Positions 16,431-26,345 of a stretch of DNA of 64,000 nucleotides are shown here, one piece after another. The notes beneath the pieces were generated by a model. The model did not search any database. It saw nothing but the letters and a program-made list of their open reading frames with translations, and was not told the origin of the DNA. Position numbers and translations under genes: made by a program. The first letter of the stretch is position 1; every line of letters starts with the position of its first letter. This DNA comes from Chitinophaga sp. (lineage in GTDB: Bacteria > Bacteroidota > Bacteroidia > Chitinophagales > Chitinophagaceae), in the NCBI RefSeq assembly GCF_017745275.1, contig NZ_JAGHZS010000003.1, forward strand, positions 62,001 to 126,000, given 5' to 3'.

Positions 16431-18482
16431 ATGACCATGAAGCATGATAATAAATTGTTTCCGAAAGAACTGGTGATGGAAAGCCTGAAGCAGTCGTTCG
16501 TGAAACTGAATCCAAAACTGATGATTAAAAACCCGGTGATGTTCACCGTGGAAGTGGGTACCGCTGTAATGGCAGTAGTAGCGGCCTACGCAGTGTTTAC
16601 CGGTAATAAAGATCAGGGTAGCGCCGCTTACAACGTAGCTGTTTTTGCAGTGCTTTTCCTCACCGTGTTATTTGCCAATTTCGCAGAGGCTATTGCTGAA
16701 GCCCGTGGTAAAGCACAGGCAGAAAGTTTGCGTAAAACGAGAGAAGAAACACCCGCTAAAAAAATAGAACTGGTCGGTGAAATATTCACCAATGAAATTA
16801 AAATTGTTTCTTCTGCTTCCCTGCGCAAAGGCGACATCTTTGTATGTGAAGCCGGCGATATTATTCCTGCAGATGGAGAAATCGTGGAGGGCCTCGCCAG
16901 CATCGATGAATCAGCCATTACCGGCGAAAGCGCCCCGGTGATCCGGGAAGCCGGTGGCGATAAATCCAGCGTAGTAGGTGGTACCAAAGTATTGTCTGAT
17001 CATATCAAAGTAAGAGTAAGCACCGAAGCAGGTGAATCTTTCCTGGATAAAATGATTGCCCTCGTAGAAGGCGCCAGCAGGCAAAAGACGCCGAATGAAA
17101 TTGCGCTGACAATCCTGCTGGCCAGCTTCACCCTGGTATTTATCATTGTGTGTGTAACACTGAAACCTTTCGCTGACTACGCACAAACGCCTATCACTAT
17201 TGCCGCATTCATCTCGTTGTTTGTGTGCCTGATCCCCACTACCATCGGCGGTTTATTATCTGCCATCGGTATTGCCGGTATGGACCGGGCATTGCGTGCC
17301 AACGTGATCACTAAGTCCGGTAAGGCCGTAGAAACTGCGGGAGATATAGATGTGCTGTTGCTCGACAAAACAGGTACCATCACTATCGGTAACCGTAAGG
17401 CTACTAACTTCTACGCCACCAACGGTGTTTCCAATGAAGAGTTTGTCCGCCTTTGCGCACTCAGTTCCTTATCCGATGAAACGCCGGAAGGTAAGTCCAT
17501 CGTGGAGCTGGCAGGTAAAGACGTAGTAAATAAATTATCCGTGAGTGGCGCCAGCCTGGTGAAATTTACGGCAGAAACCCGCAGCAGTGGTATCGACCTG
17601 CCTGATGGCAACCGTATCCGTAAAGGAGCCTACGATGCTATCAGACGCCTGGCAGAGAAAGAAGGATTTACTTTTCCTGCGGAAACCCTGGCGAAAGTAG
17701 AAGCCATTTCAAAAGATGGTGGTACACCTCTGGTAGTATCGCTTAATAGTAAAGTACAAGGGGTTATTGAATTACAGGATATCATCAAACCTGGTATCAG
17801 CGAGCGCTTCGACCGCCTGCGTAAAATGGGTGTGAAAACCGTAATGGTAACTGGCGACAACCCGCTCACTGCTAAATTCATTGCCAACAAAGCCGGTGTA
17901 GACGACTTCATCGCAGAAGCCAAACCGGAAGATAAAATGAGCTACATCCGTAAGGAACAAAATGAAGGCCGCCTGGTAGCTATGATGGGTGACGGTACCA
18001 ACGATGCCCCCGCCCTGGCCCAGGCTGATGTAGGCGTTGCTATGAACAGTGGTACCCAGGCTGCAAAAGAAGCCGGCAACATGGTGGACCTGGATAATGA
18101 TCCTACCAAGCTGATTGAAATAGTGGAAATCGGGAAACAGTTGCTGATGACACGCGGTACCCTTACCACCTTCTCTATTGCAAATGATGTGGCTAAATAC
18201 TTCGCGATTGTGCCGGCCTTGTTTGTGGCGTCTATCCCGGCTTTGCAGGGTATTAATATCATGAAGCTGCATAGCCCTGAAACCGCCATTTTAAGTGCTG
18301 TTATTTTCAACGCTATCATTATCCCGATGCTGATCCCACTGGCACTACGCGGGGTGGCTTACAAGCCTATCGGTGCCAGCGCCCTGCTTCGCAGAAACCT
18401 GTTGATCTATGGTGTAGGTGGTATTATAGCTCCTTTCATTGGTATCAAGTTAATTGATATGGTGATGGCACTTTTCATGTAA
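16431..18482 (+). CDS. kdpB: Potassium-transporting P-type ATPase, subunit B
   Basis: Catalytic subunit of KdpFABC, 683 aa, a P-type ATPase. The phosphorylated Asp312 lies in LLDKTGTIT. The actuator motif TGES, the hinge [16 protein letters not shown] and the membrane motif [13 protein letters not shown] are present, as is [20 protein letters not shown] near the C-terminal helices. ATP hydrolysis here drives K+ through KdpA. The first ATG is 16431; MKHDNK at 16437 is an equally possible start. kdpC follows after 25 bp. Confidence 0.96.
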   Translation: MTMKHDNKLFPKELVMESLKQSFVKLNPKLMIKNPVMFTVEVGTAVMAVVAAYAVFTGNKDQGSAAYNVAVFAVLFLTVLFANFAEAIAEARGKAQAESLRKTREETPAKKIELVGEIFTNEIKIVSSASLRKGDIFVCEAGDIIPADGEIVEGLASIDESAITGESAPVIREAGGDKSSVVGGTKVLSDHIKVRVSTEAGESFLDKMIALVEGASRQKTPNEIALTILLASFTLVFIIVCVTLKPFADYAQTPITIAAFISLFVCLIPTTIGGLLSAIGIAGMDRALRANVITKSGKAVETAGDIDVLLLDKTGTITIGNRKATNFYATNGVSNEEFVRLCALSSLSDETPEGKSIVELAGKDVVNKLSVSGASLVKFTAETRSSGIDLPDGNRIRKGAYDAIRRLAEKEGFTFPAETLAKVEAISKDGGTPLVVSLNSKVQGVIELQDIIKPGISERFDRLRKMGVKTVMVTGDNPLTAKFIANKAGVDDFIAEAKPEDKMSYIRKEQNEGRLVAMMGDGTNDAPALAQADVGVAMNSGTQAAKEAGNMVDLDNDPTKLIEIVEIGKQLLMTRGTLTTFSIANDVAKYFAIVPALFVASIPALQGINIMKLHSPETAILSAVIFNAIIIPMLIPLALRGVAYKPIGASALLRRNLLIYGVGGIIAPFIGIKLIDMVMALFM

Positions 18483-18507
18483 TTGTAAATGATAAAAATT
18501 TAAAGAG

Positions 18508-19071
18508 ATGAAAAAATATCTTTTGCCTTCTATAAAACTCACTTTAATACTGGTGGTACTGTTGGGTGGAATATATCCTTTGTTCCTGGCAGGCGTGGCT
18601 AAGATGGCTCCTGGCGGCGGTGATGGCGTAAAAGTGATGCGTAATGGAAAGGTGGTAGGATATGAAAATATAGCGCAGAAATTTTCTGACGATAAATATT
18701 TCCAGCCACGTCCGTCTACTGTAGATTATAATGCCGCCGGTTCCGGTGGTTCCAATAAATCAGCCGGTAATCCTGACTATTTAAAAACAGTGCAGGAAAG
18801 AATTGACACCTTCCTGGTGCACAACCCGGATGTGAAAAAGTCCGATATCCCGGCGGAACTGGTCACTGCTTCCGCCAGCGGTCTTGACCCACATCTCACG
18901 CCTGAAGCGGCTTACGTACAAATACCACGGGTTGCAAAGCACAGGGGGATTGCAGCAGACCGCCTCAAACAACTGGTGGATGCCAATACCAAACCAGCGG
19001 TGTTAGGTGTATTGGGTGTAGCTACGGTTAATGTGTTAAAATTGAATATCGCGCTCGACGAGTTGAAGTAA
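18508..19071 (+). CDS. kdpC: Potassium-transporting ATPase, subunit C
   Basis: A 187-aa protein with one N-terminal transmembrane helix (IKLTLILVVLLGGIYPLFLAG) and a periplasmic domain. It carries the family motifs YFQPRPSTVDYNAAGSGGSN, GLDPHLTPEAAYVQIPRVAK and LGVLGVATVNVLKLNIAL. KdpC is the chaperone-like accessory subunit that raises the ATP affinity and stability of KdpB. It is the last structural pump gene; a hairpin and then a porin gene follow. Confidence 0.95.
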   Translation: MKKYLLPSIKLTLILVVLLGGIYPLFLAGVAKMAPGGGDGVKVMRNGKVVGYENIAQKFSDDKYFQPRPSTVDYNAAGSGGSNKSAGNPDYLKTVQERIDTFLVHNPDVKKSDIPAELVTASASGLDPHLTPEAAYVQIPRVAKHRGIAADRLKQLVDANTKPAVLGVLGVATVNVLKLNIALDELK

Positions 19072-19129
19072 GTGGAGCGCCGTCCTGTTATTCCTTTCGC
19101 CTGTGAATATCCTATGATTAACTATCTTG

Positions 19130-19159
19130 CCCCGCGATTCGTTAAAACGAATTGCGGGG
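19130..19159 (+). terminator. Hairpin between kdpC and the porin gene
   Basis: CCCCGC-G-ATTCGT pairs with ACGAAT-T-GCGGGG (one G-T pair) around a short TAAA loop. No T tract follows, so it may be an attenuator, mRNA-processing or stability element rather than a full terminator. Confidence 0.5.
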
Positions 19160-19203
19160 GTTTACAACACCAGCAACCTATATTTAAAAAGTCAACTTGA
19201 AAG

Positions 19204-20292
19204 ATGAAAAAGATTTTATTACTGGCCGGCGCACTGGCAGCAGCTATTACTATGTTCGCCCAGGATGCTCCAAAGACAGACAGCAGTAAGAACAAAGGTA
19301 CGATCACCCTCTCCGGTTATGCAGAAGCATATTACAGCTACGACCTGAATCAGCCGGCACATCATACTAAACCTGGATTTTTGTACAACTATAATCGTCA
19401 TAATGAACTGAATTTAAACCTGGCTATGATAAAAGCCAATTATACTTCGGATCGTTTACGCGCCAATGTGGGCCTGATGGCAGGTACTTATCCACAATAC
19501 AACCTGGCGTCAGAACCGGGCATGATGCAATATATATACGAGGCCAATGTGGGTATTCGTGTAGGCAAAAACGTTTGGATTGATGCGGGTGTAATGCCAT
19601 CGCATATCGGCTTTGAAAGCGCCATCGGGAAAGACTGCCCTACCCTTACCCGCAGCATCATGGCAGAAAATACGCCTTATTATGAAACCGGCGCCAAAGT
19701 AACGTGGACGCCTAATGCCAAATGGACATTTGCCGCTATGTATCTCAACGGCTGGCAACGGATTAAACGGGTAGATGGTAACCAGACACCCAACTTTGGA
19801 ACACAAATCACCTTTAAACCATCGGATAAAATATTGCTGAACTGGAGTACTTATGTAGGTAATGATCTCCCGGACAGTACCCGCCAGATGCGCTATTTTA
19901 ATGATGTTTATGGTACCTTTAGTGTAACGGAAAAACTCAGTCTTACTGCCGGATTTGACTTTGGCCTGCAACAAAAAGCCAAAGGCTCTTCAGACCTGAA
20001 TAACTGGTATAGCCCAATTATTATCGGCAGGTATGCATTTACCAATAAATTCGCGATGGCGGCCCGCGTAGAATATTATAACGATCAACATGGCGTAGTA
20101 ATAAATACCGGTACAGCAAACGGTTTCCAAACAACCGGTTATTCACTGAACCTCGACTTTACCCCTGTGGATCACGTGATGTTTCGGCTGGAAGGCAGAA
20201 CATTTGATGGAAAGGATAAGATCTTCATGAAAGGAACCGAATTGAAAAATACGAACACCTCAATCACCGCCTCACTGGCAGTATGGTTCTAA
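19204..20292 (+). CDS. Outer-membrane beta-barrel porin of the kdp cluster
   Basis: A 362-aa protein with a clear signal peptide (MKKILLLAGALAAAITMFAQ, cut before DAPK) and a strand-rich body with alternating aromatic residues (GYAEAYYSYDLNQP, NELNLNLAMIKANYTSDRL), ending in SITASLAVWF with the C-terminal Phe needed for barrel insertion. It resembles the OmpL-like putative beta-barrel porin 2 group. Its place between kdpC and kdpD (9 bp before kdpD) suggests it admits ions through the outer membrane when Kdp is induced (inference). Confidence 0.8.
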   Translation: MKKILLLAGALAAAITMFAQDAPKTDSSKNKGTITLSGYAEAYYSYDLNQPAHHTKPGFLYNYNRHNELNLNLAMIKANYTSDRLRANVGLMAGTYPQYNLASEPGMMQYIYEANVGIRVGKNVWIDAGVMPSHIGFESAIGKDCPTLTRSIMAENTPYYETGAKVTWTPNAKWTFAAMYLNGWQRIKRVDGNQTPNFGTQITFKPSDKILLNWSTYVGNDLPDSTRQMRYFNDVYGTFSVTEKLSLTAGFDFGLQQKAKGSSDLNNWYSPIIIGRYAFTNKFAMAARVEYYNDQHGVVINTGTANGFQTTGYSLNLDFTPVDHVMFRLEGRTFDGKDKIFMKGTELKNTNTSITASLAVWF

Positions 20293-20301
20293 GCATCTCA
20301 T

Positions 20302-21426
20302 ATGACAGATAAAGAACACTCGGTACAGCATTTCCTTAACCTGGCGAATCGCGCCGGCAGAGGTAAGTTTAAGATTTACATTGGCATGAGCGCCGGTGTG
20401 GGAAAAACCTATCGCATGCTGCAGGAAGCACATGCCATGTTAAGAAATGGGGTAAACATCCAGATTGGTTATATTGAAACACATGGGCGTGCGGAAACGC
20501 ATGCCCTGCTGGATGGATTACCCCAAATACCCCGCAGGCAGGTATTTTATAAAGGAAAAATGCTGGACGAGATGGACCTCTCCGCTATATTATTATTGGC
20601 ACCCGACTGGGTGGTAGTAGACGAACTGGCCCACAGCAACATCCCCGGTTCGAAAAATGAAAAACGCTGGCAGGATGTGGTAGACCTGCTTAATGCTGGT
20701 ATTAACGTGCTGTCGGCCGTAAATATCCAGCACATCGAAAGCATTAACCAGGAGGTGAAGTCTATCACCGGCGTGGAAGTGCAGGAGCGCATCCCTGACC
20801 TGGTATTACAGATGGCGGATGAAGTGGTGAATATTGACCTGACCGCAGATGAGTTAATTACCCGTTTGAAAGAAGGCAAAATTTATGATCGTTCCAAAGT
20901 AGAGAGTGCCCTGAGTAATTTTTTTCAGGCAGATAAAATCCTGCAATTGCGGGAACTGGCGCTGAAAGAAGTAACCACACAGGTAGAAAGAAAGGTAGAA
21001 ACTGAGATACCCAGAAACCTGCAGATGCGCCACGAGAGCTTCCTTGCATGTATTTCTACCAATGATGAAGTAGCCCGGAAAGTAATCCGGAAAACAGCCC
21101 GGTTGGCAGCTTATTATCATGCCGACTGGTTTGTGTTGTATGTGCAGGTACCTGGAGAAAGCTCCGATAAAATTGCGCTGGCTGCCCAGCGGCATCTTAT
21201 TAATAACCTGAAGCTGGCTACAGAACTGGGAGCTGAAGTAATCCAGGAGCATAGTGCCAAAGTTTCAGAAGCTATCATTAACATTGCATTACAAAAGCGG
21301 GTCACTACCATTTGTATGGGAAAGCCACATATCAGTCTTTTCCGTATCATTTTGCGTACTAACCTGTTTAACCAGTTATTGAAAACGCTTTCTTCAAACG
21401 ATATCGACATCATCATATTATCATGA
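20302..21426 (+). CDS. kdpD: KdpD N-terminal half: KdpD sensor and Usp domains only
   Basis: A 374-aa cytoplasmic protein equal to the front of classical KdpD. Residues about 18-225 are the KdpD domain with Walker A GMSAGVGKT, ETHGRAET and Walker B VVVDELAHSN. Residues about 245-374 are the Usp-like domain ending in DIDIIILS. The transmembrane and kinase domains found in the about 900-aa E. coli protein are absent; a separate kinase follows with a 4-bp overlap (ATGA). The two proteins therefore probably act together as a split KdpD that senses potassium limitation. Confidence 0.9.
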   Translation: MTDKEHSVQHFLNLANRAGRGKFKIYIGMSAGVGKTYRMLQEAHAMLRNGVNIQIGYIETHGRAETHALLDGLPQIPRRQVFYKGKMLDEMDLSAILLLAPDWVVVDELAHSNIPGSKNEKRWQDVVDLLNAGINVLSAVNIQHIESINQEVKSITGVEVQERIPDLVLQMADEVVNIDLTADELITRLKEGKIYDRSKVESALSNFFQADKILQLRELALKEVTTQVERKVETEIPRNLQMRHESFLACISTNDEVARKVIRKTARLAAYYHADWFVLYVQVPGESSDKIALAAQRHLINNLKLATELGAEVIQEHSAKVSEAIINIALQKRVTTICMGKPHISLFRIILRTNLFNQLLKTLSSNDIDIIILS

Positions 21427-23126
21427 GTAAGTTCAGGTTAAAAACGAAGATTACGCTGGGGGTATTATTCCTCTACATCATGCTGCTGGTGGTGAGTATA
21501 CTCGGTTACTACTACCTGAACCGCCTGAATGAAAAGGCGAAATTTATCCTCAAGGATAACTACGAATCATTGGAGTATTCCAAAAATATGCTGGTAGCGC
21601 TGGAAGATTTACCACAGCATCGTGTTGCTGCCATGGCTGTTTTCTCTGATAACCTCAAAAAACAACAGGGTAATGTAACAGAACGTGGGGAAAAGAATGC
21701 AACCGCTGAAGTGACCCGCATTTTTCAGTTGCTGCAGAAAGATACTACCACGGATATCGGCGCCATTAAGAAAAGTATTTATACCATCATGGACCTCAAC
21801 ATGGCCGCCATTGTTGGTAAAAATGAGAGAGTAAAGAAAACAGCGGATAATGCCCTGATGTATATTGCCATCATCAGTGGCGTATGTTTTTTATTGGGTT
21901 TTACCTTCGTGTATAACTTCCCGGGATATATTGCTAACCCTATCCATGAGTTGACAGAAGGGATCAAAGGCATTGCCAATAAGCAATACAGCAAGAGACT
22001 TTATTTTAGTTCCAGTGATGAATTCGGGGAACTGGCCGCCGCTTTTAATACCATGGCGCAGCGACTGGATGAATATGAACATAGTAACCTTGCCCGTATT
22101 ATGTTTGAAAAACAACGGGCAGAAGCCGTGATAGGCAGCCTGAAAGATGCCACCATCGGGTTCGACGTGAATAACATCATCCTGTTTGCCAACGTACAGG
22201 CGTTACAGTTGTTGAGCTTACCAGAGAAAGATGTGGTTGGCCAACCTGCCGAAAACGTGGCTAAACGCAACGACCTGCTACGTTTCCTCCTGAACAACGG
22301 AGAAAATGCGCCGCTGAAAATTGTTGTTGACGGTAAAGAATGCTTCTTCACCCGGGAAACAACTGATATTCAGCATGAAGATACGCGTATAGGCTATGTA
22401 GTTATATTGCGGAATATTACCACCTTCAAAGAACAGGACATTGCCAAAACCCACTTTATTGCTACCATTTCACATGAGTTGAAAACCCCGCTGGCAGCGT
22501 CTGATTTTAGTATTAAACTATTGGAAGATGAAAGAACCGGTACCCTGAACCATGAGCAAAAGGAACTGGTGGATAGCATGAAACAGGACAACCGGCGTAT
22601 GATCAAAATTGTAAGCGAGTTACTGGATTTATCGCAGGTGGAAAGCGGGAATATACAACTACAGCCGCAGCCGGTTGCGGCATTTAATATTGTGCAATAT
22701 GCCATGGATACGGTACAGAAGCAGGCCGCGCAAAGGGAAGTAACCATTCGTATCAATGTGCCTGAGAATTTACCGAAGGTATTGGCAGATGTAGAAAAAA
22801 CGGCGTGGGTATTAGTCAACCTGCTGACCAATGCTATCCGCTATTCTGCACATGGTGCGGCCATAGATCTGGCGGTGACCAGTACGGGCACTGAAATGAT
22901 TTCTTTTGTAGTCCAGGACTATGGAAAGGGTATTCCTGTGGCTTTCCGGGGCCGGATTTTTGAACGGTTTTTCCAGGTGCCGGGTATGAAAGGACATAAG
23001 GGGAATGGACTGGGACTAGCCATCAGTAAGGAATTCATTGAAGCGCAGGGTGGCATCATCGGGGTAGAAAGTGAAGAAGGTAAGGGCAGCCGTTTTTACT
23101 TTACTTTACCGGAAGCTACTGCTTAG
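21423..23126 (+). CDS. Membrane histidine kinase, HAMP-PAS, partner of split KdpD
   Basis: A 567-aa sensor kinase. The first transmembrane helix is at about 10-28 (TLGVLFLYIMLLVVSILGYY), followed by a periplasmic four-helix sensor, a second helix at about 145-165, a HAMP region, a PAS-like domain (SLKDATIGFDVNN), HisKA with phospho-acceptor His351 in TISHELKTPL, and HATPase with LLTNAIRYSAHG and GNGLGLAISKE. Translational coupling to the KdpD half suggests it supplies the kinase function. No response regulator gene is adjacent. Its TAG stop overlaps the TAA stop of the convergent hybrid kinase. Confidence 0.92.
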   Translation: MSKFRLKTKITLGVLFLYIMLLVVSILGYYYLNRLNEKAKFILKDNYESLEYSKNMLVALEDLPQHRVAAMAVFSDNLKKQQGNVTERGEKNATAEVTRIFQLLQKDTTTDIGAIKKSIYTIMDLNMAAIVGKNERVKKTADNALMYIAIISGVCFLLGFTFVYNFPGYIANPIHELTEGIKGIANKQYSKRLYFSSSDEFGELAAAFNTMAQRLDEYEHSNLARIMFEKQRAEAVIGSLKDATIGFDVNNIILFANVQALQLLSLPEKDVVGQPAENVAKRNDLLRFLLNNGENAPLKIVVDGKECFFTRETTDIQHEDTRIGYVVILRNITTFKEQDIAKTHFIATISHELKTPLAASDFSIKLLEDERTGTLNHEQKELVDSMKQDNRRMIKIVSELLDLSQVESGNIQLQPQPVAAFNIVQYAMDTVQKQAAQREVTIRINVPENLPKVLADVEKTAWVLVNLLTNAIRYSAHGAAIDLAVTSTGTEMISFVVQDYGKGIPVAFRGRIFERFFQVPGMKGHKGNGLGLAISKEFIEAQGGIIGVESEEGKGSRFYFTLPEATA

Positions 23127-26062
23127 CACTGATCTACGTGCTCTTTGATCAGGTGTGCATGTTGATAGTAGGTATTCATAATTTCGTTGAGGCGTGAGGG
23201 TATGGTGTCGAGATTTTCTTCCAGCCGGGCATCTCTTTCTATGGTATAGGCCATGTTGGAAGCATGTTGCAGCCCGGCCACGTTCAGGTTAAACTTCATC
23301 TGATGCGCCAGCATATATAGTGGTTGCCAGTCCTGTTCCGTTACCAGGTTGTTCATTTCCAGGAATTTTTTGGGGATGCCGTCCAGCAGTTCTTCCAGTA
23401 ATATTTTTACATGTTCCTTTTCTCCTGACATCATATTGTATACTGTAGTGAAATCAAGGGAAGCAGCTACAGGAATGGGGGCATTTAGTTTGGTGTCGGG
23501 ATCGGGGACAGATTCTCCCAGTCCTTTGAGGATTTTGTGAAATAGATCATCTCTATCAAAAGGCTTGGAGATATAGTCATTCATGCCAGCCTGCAGGCAG
23601 CGCTCCTTCTCCCCTTTCAATGCGGAGGCGGTCATGGCAATAATACAGGATTGAATGCCTTTATTACGTATAGCCTGGGTAGTTTGATACCCGTCCATAC
23701 CGGGCATTTGAATATCCATGATGATGCAGTCGTACGACTTGTAATCCACCATTTCCAGTCCGGCTTTGCCGCTGTTAACAACATCTGTTCTGGCGCCGGC
23801 GTTGCGCAGGGTATGGAATACTACCTGTTGATTGATATCATTGTCTTCTACAACCAGGATGGTTTTTCCCTGGAGTGGTTTGTCGATACGCACCAGGTTT
23901 ACTTTTTTATCTCTCTCATTTATTTCCCCGGTACTCCTGGTAAATGGTAGTTCAAAATAGAAGCAGGCGCCTTCGTCGAGTTGGCTATCCACGCGGATGC
24001 TGCCTTTTTGCAATTCTATCAGTTCTTTGCTGATGGCCAATCCCAGGCCGGTACCGCCGAACTTTCTTGTATTGTCAGTATGCGATTGAGAGAAGCTTTG
24101 GAAGATCATGTCGTGTTGCTCGGGAGCAATGCCGATGCCGGTATCTTTTATTTCGAAGCCCAGTGTGAGTGTGGAGGCATCTTTGTTTTCCGCCACCAGC
24201 GATACTTTTACCATTACTTTTCCATGATGGGTGAATTTAATGGCATTTTCCACGAGGTTGGTCAGTATTTGTGCGAGTCTTATTTCGTCGCCCATAAGGT
24301 AAGTAGGAACGTTGTTATCTATTTCATCAAAGAAAGACAATCCCTTCTGTTGGGCCTGTAGTTTAAGCGGGAAGAGGGTATTGTCGATTACCTCATAGAT
24401 ATCAAATGATTCATTTTGGAGATGCAGTTTACCGGCTTTTATTTTAGAGAAGTCAAGGATTTCGTTGATGATAACCAGCAGGTGATTAGCGGATGTTTTA
24501 ATAGCGCTGGTGTACTCCAGTTGCGAGGTAGTCAGTTGTTGCTGCATGAGGAGGTTGCTCATGCCAATGATACCGTTCATGGGCGTACGAATTTCATGGC
24601 TCATATTGGCGAGGAACATTTCCTGGGCGTTAATGGCTTCCTGCGCCTGTTTGTTGGCTTCTTCTACGGCGATAATATATTTGGCTTTTTCCGTGAAGTC
24701 GGTACCGATGCCGCAGATGCCGATCATCTCGCCTTCAGCATTGCGTAGCGGGAATTTGGTGATGATGAAATGGTAATCGATGCCATTATGTGTAATAATA
24801 TCTTCCACTTTCACCCTGGATTTGGTGGCGAGTACCTCCCTGTCGAGCGCTGCATATTTGGCGACCCAGTCGTAGGGCAGCTCTGCGTCTGTTTTACCGA
24901 TGACGTCTTTTTTCTGCACTCCATGCATTTCTGTAAACCGGTTATTGACCAGGAGGTATTTGCCGGGAACGTCTTTAATGAACATCATGGCGGGCATGTA
25001 GTCAACAATGGCATCCAGTCTTTTCTGGAGGTACATGGCCTGGTCCTCATTTCGTTTCTCCTTATCGATGTCCCGTACAATGCACTGGAATTCTTTAATG
25101 CGACCGTCTTCATTGTAGATCAGGGTGGCCAGTTGTTCCACCCATTTTTTAGTACCCGATTTAGTGATGATTTCAAATTCGATGAAGGTATAGTCGTCGC
25201 CGGTTTTCACCTGGTTGGTATAAAATTCGTCCAGTTGTTTCCAGGTATTGGGTTCGAGGAAGATGGAGTAATGCTGTCCTATTAATTCTGCGGCGGTGAA
25301 GCCGGTGATTTCGATGGTGCGCTTGCTCACGTAGGTGAAAATGCCGTCCAGACCTGCTTTGTAGAGAATAAGTTCTGTTTCTTCTGCCAGGCGCATAAAG
25401 GATTGTTCTCTTTTATACAGGCGGTTTGCCCGGCTTTTTAATTTTACGAAGAGCCGGTATATGTAGCGCGATTCTCCTAACAACAGTACCAGCGTAAAGA
25501 GGCTGATAATAACGGTAGTCCAGAAGGAGTAGCGGGTGTATTGGGTGTCTTTTTCTATGCGGGTGATGAGTCGTCGGCGATTTTCCGAAATATAGTCGTT
25601 GACCTTTTTCCGGATATTGGTCTTTAGTATGGCTTCTTTTTCTGCGGTAACAAGTTGTTTGGCGAGAGCGGGTTGGGTAGCAGCGATGGCAACAATTTGT
25701 TGGTTGTAGGCATTTTTTTCTTCCACTACCACGAGGAGATCGCCCAATATACGCCGGGAGGCGGTATCCTCCGTATTGTTCCGGATATTCGTCAATAAAG
25801 ATTTCATGCTACCTGGTAACAGGTTCGCTGTGGAGGGCAGGGAAGATTGGTTCATGAGCAGCATATCCCTGATATAGGTGGTGTAGTTGGTTTCGAGGAT
25901 GGAAACGAATCTGACACTGTCTATCTGGGCATTTGTTTGTGTCATGAGTTCTGCCGCGCTTTTACTTCTTTTCTGTACCATCCAGGCGTAGTATACAAAT
26001 CCGGAGAGCGCCATTAACACCACCAGTACGAGGACTAAAACGGTATTTACAATTTTTTTCAT
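23123..26062 (-). CDS. Hybrid sensor histidine kinase (PAS-PAS-HisKA-HATPase-REC-Hpt)
   Basis: A 979-aa membrane sensor. Domain order: transmembrane helix about 5-28, periplasmic helical sensor, second helix about 175-197 (VIISLFTLVLLLGES), two PAS domains (about 215-335 and 345-465), HisKA with His489 in NMSHEIRTPMNG, HATPase with NLVENAIKFTHHG and GTGLGLAISKE, a receiver domain with the acceptor Asp in CIIMDIQMPGMDG, and a C-terminal Hpt domain with LAHQMKFNLNVAG. It can thus run a whole internal phosphorelay. No cognate output gene is adjacent; the signal is unknown. Confidence 0.93.
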   Translation of the reverse strand: MKKIVNTVLVLVLVVLMALSGFVYYAWMVQKRSKSAAELMTQTNAQIDSVRFVSILETNYTTYIRDMLLMNQSSLPSTANLLPGSMKSLLTNIRNNTEDTASRRILGDLLVVVEEKNAYNQQIVAIAATQPALAKQLVTAEKEAILKTNIRKKVNDYISENRRRLITRIEKDTQYTRYSFWTTVIISLFTLVLLLGESRYIYRLFVKLKSRANRLYKREQSFMRLAEETELILYKAGLDGIFTYVSKRTIEITGFTAAELIGQHYSIFLEPNTWKQLDEFYTNQVKTGDDYTFIEFEIITKSGTKKWVEQLATLIYNEDGRIKEFQCIVRDIDKEKRNEDQAMYLQKRLDAIVDYMPAMMFIKDVPGKYLLVNNRFTEMHGVQKKDVIGKTDAELPYDWVAKYAALDREVLATKSRVKVEDIITHNGIDYHFIITKFPLRNAEGEMIGICGIGTDFTEKAKYIIAVEEANKQAQEAINAQEMFLANMSHEIRTPMNGIIGMSNLLMQQQLTTSQLEYTSAIKTSANHLLVIINEILDFSKIKAGKLHLQNESFDIYEVIDNTLFPLKLQAQQKGLSFFDEIDNNVPTYLMGDEIRLAQILTNLVENAIKFTHHGKVMVKVSLVAENKDASTLTLGFEIKDTGIGIAPEQHDMIFQSFSQSHTDNTRKFGGTGLGLAISKELIELQKGSIRVDSQLDEGACFYFELPFTRSTGEINERDKKVNLVRIDKPLQGKTILVVEDNDINQQVVFHTLRNAGARTDVVNSGKAGLEMVDYKSYDCIIMDIQMPGMDGYQTTQAIRNKGIQSCIIAMTASALKGEKERCLQAGMNDYISKPFDRDDLFHKILKGLGESVPDPDTKLNAPIPVAASLDFTTVYNMMSGEKEHVKILLEELLDGIPKKFLEMNNLVTEQDWQPLYMLAHQMKFNLNVAGLQHASNMAYTIERDARLEENLDTIPSRLNEIMNTYYQHAHLIKEHVDQC

Positions 26063-26345
26063 GCGTAGTTTTCAACGACTCATTAAAAGCATTGGCAGGG
26101 GTTATGGCCTTAATAGAGGATTATTTATTTAAATTAGGTTTTTTTGAATCAATATTGTTGTTCATCTTGTTCAATATAGATTGGGAAGGATCAGGAAAAG
26201 ATTATGGCAGTAATATCACTTTTTCTGTAACTTTCGGGCCGGGAGTGTATAATACGGAACATGTTTTTGCAATATTTTAACCAATTGTGTTACAATCATT
26301 CCATTATATTTGCCTAATATTCTTTTTCCTAAGTATGTATATTAT
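26063..26345. promoter_or_regulatory. Divergent AT-rich intergenic region with -7 box
   Basis: A 283-bp spacer between the hybrid kinase (-) and an outer-membrane protein (+). TATATTTG at 26305-26312 matches TAnnTTTG, with a TTG at 26285-26287 as possible -33 element. A 62-codon open frame (26092-26280) inside shows no coding signs. Confidence 0.5.

Noticed and set aside
26092..26280. 62-codon plus-strand ORF between the hybrid kinase and the outer-membrane protein
   Set aside because: Hydrophobic low-complexity text without domain, start signal or conservation clue; the true gene starts after it at 26346.
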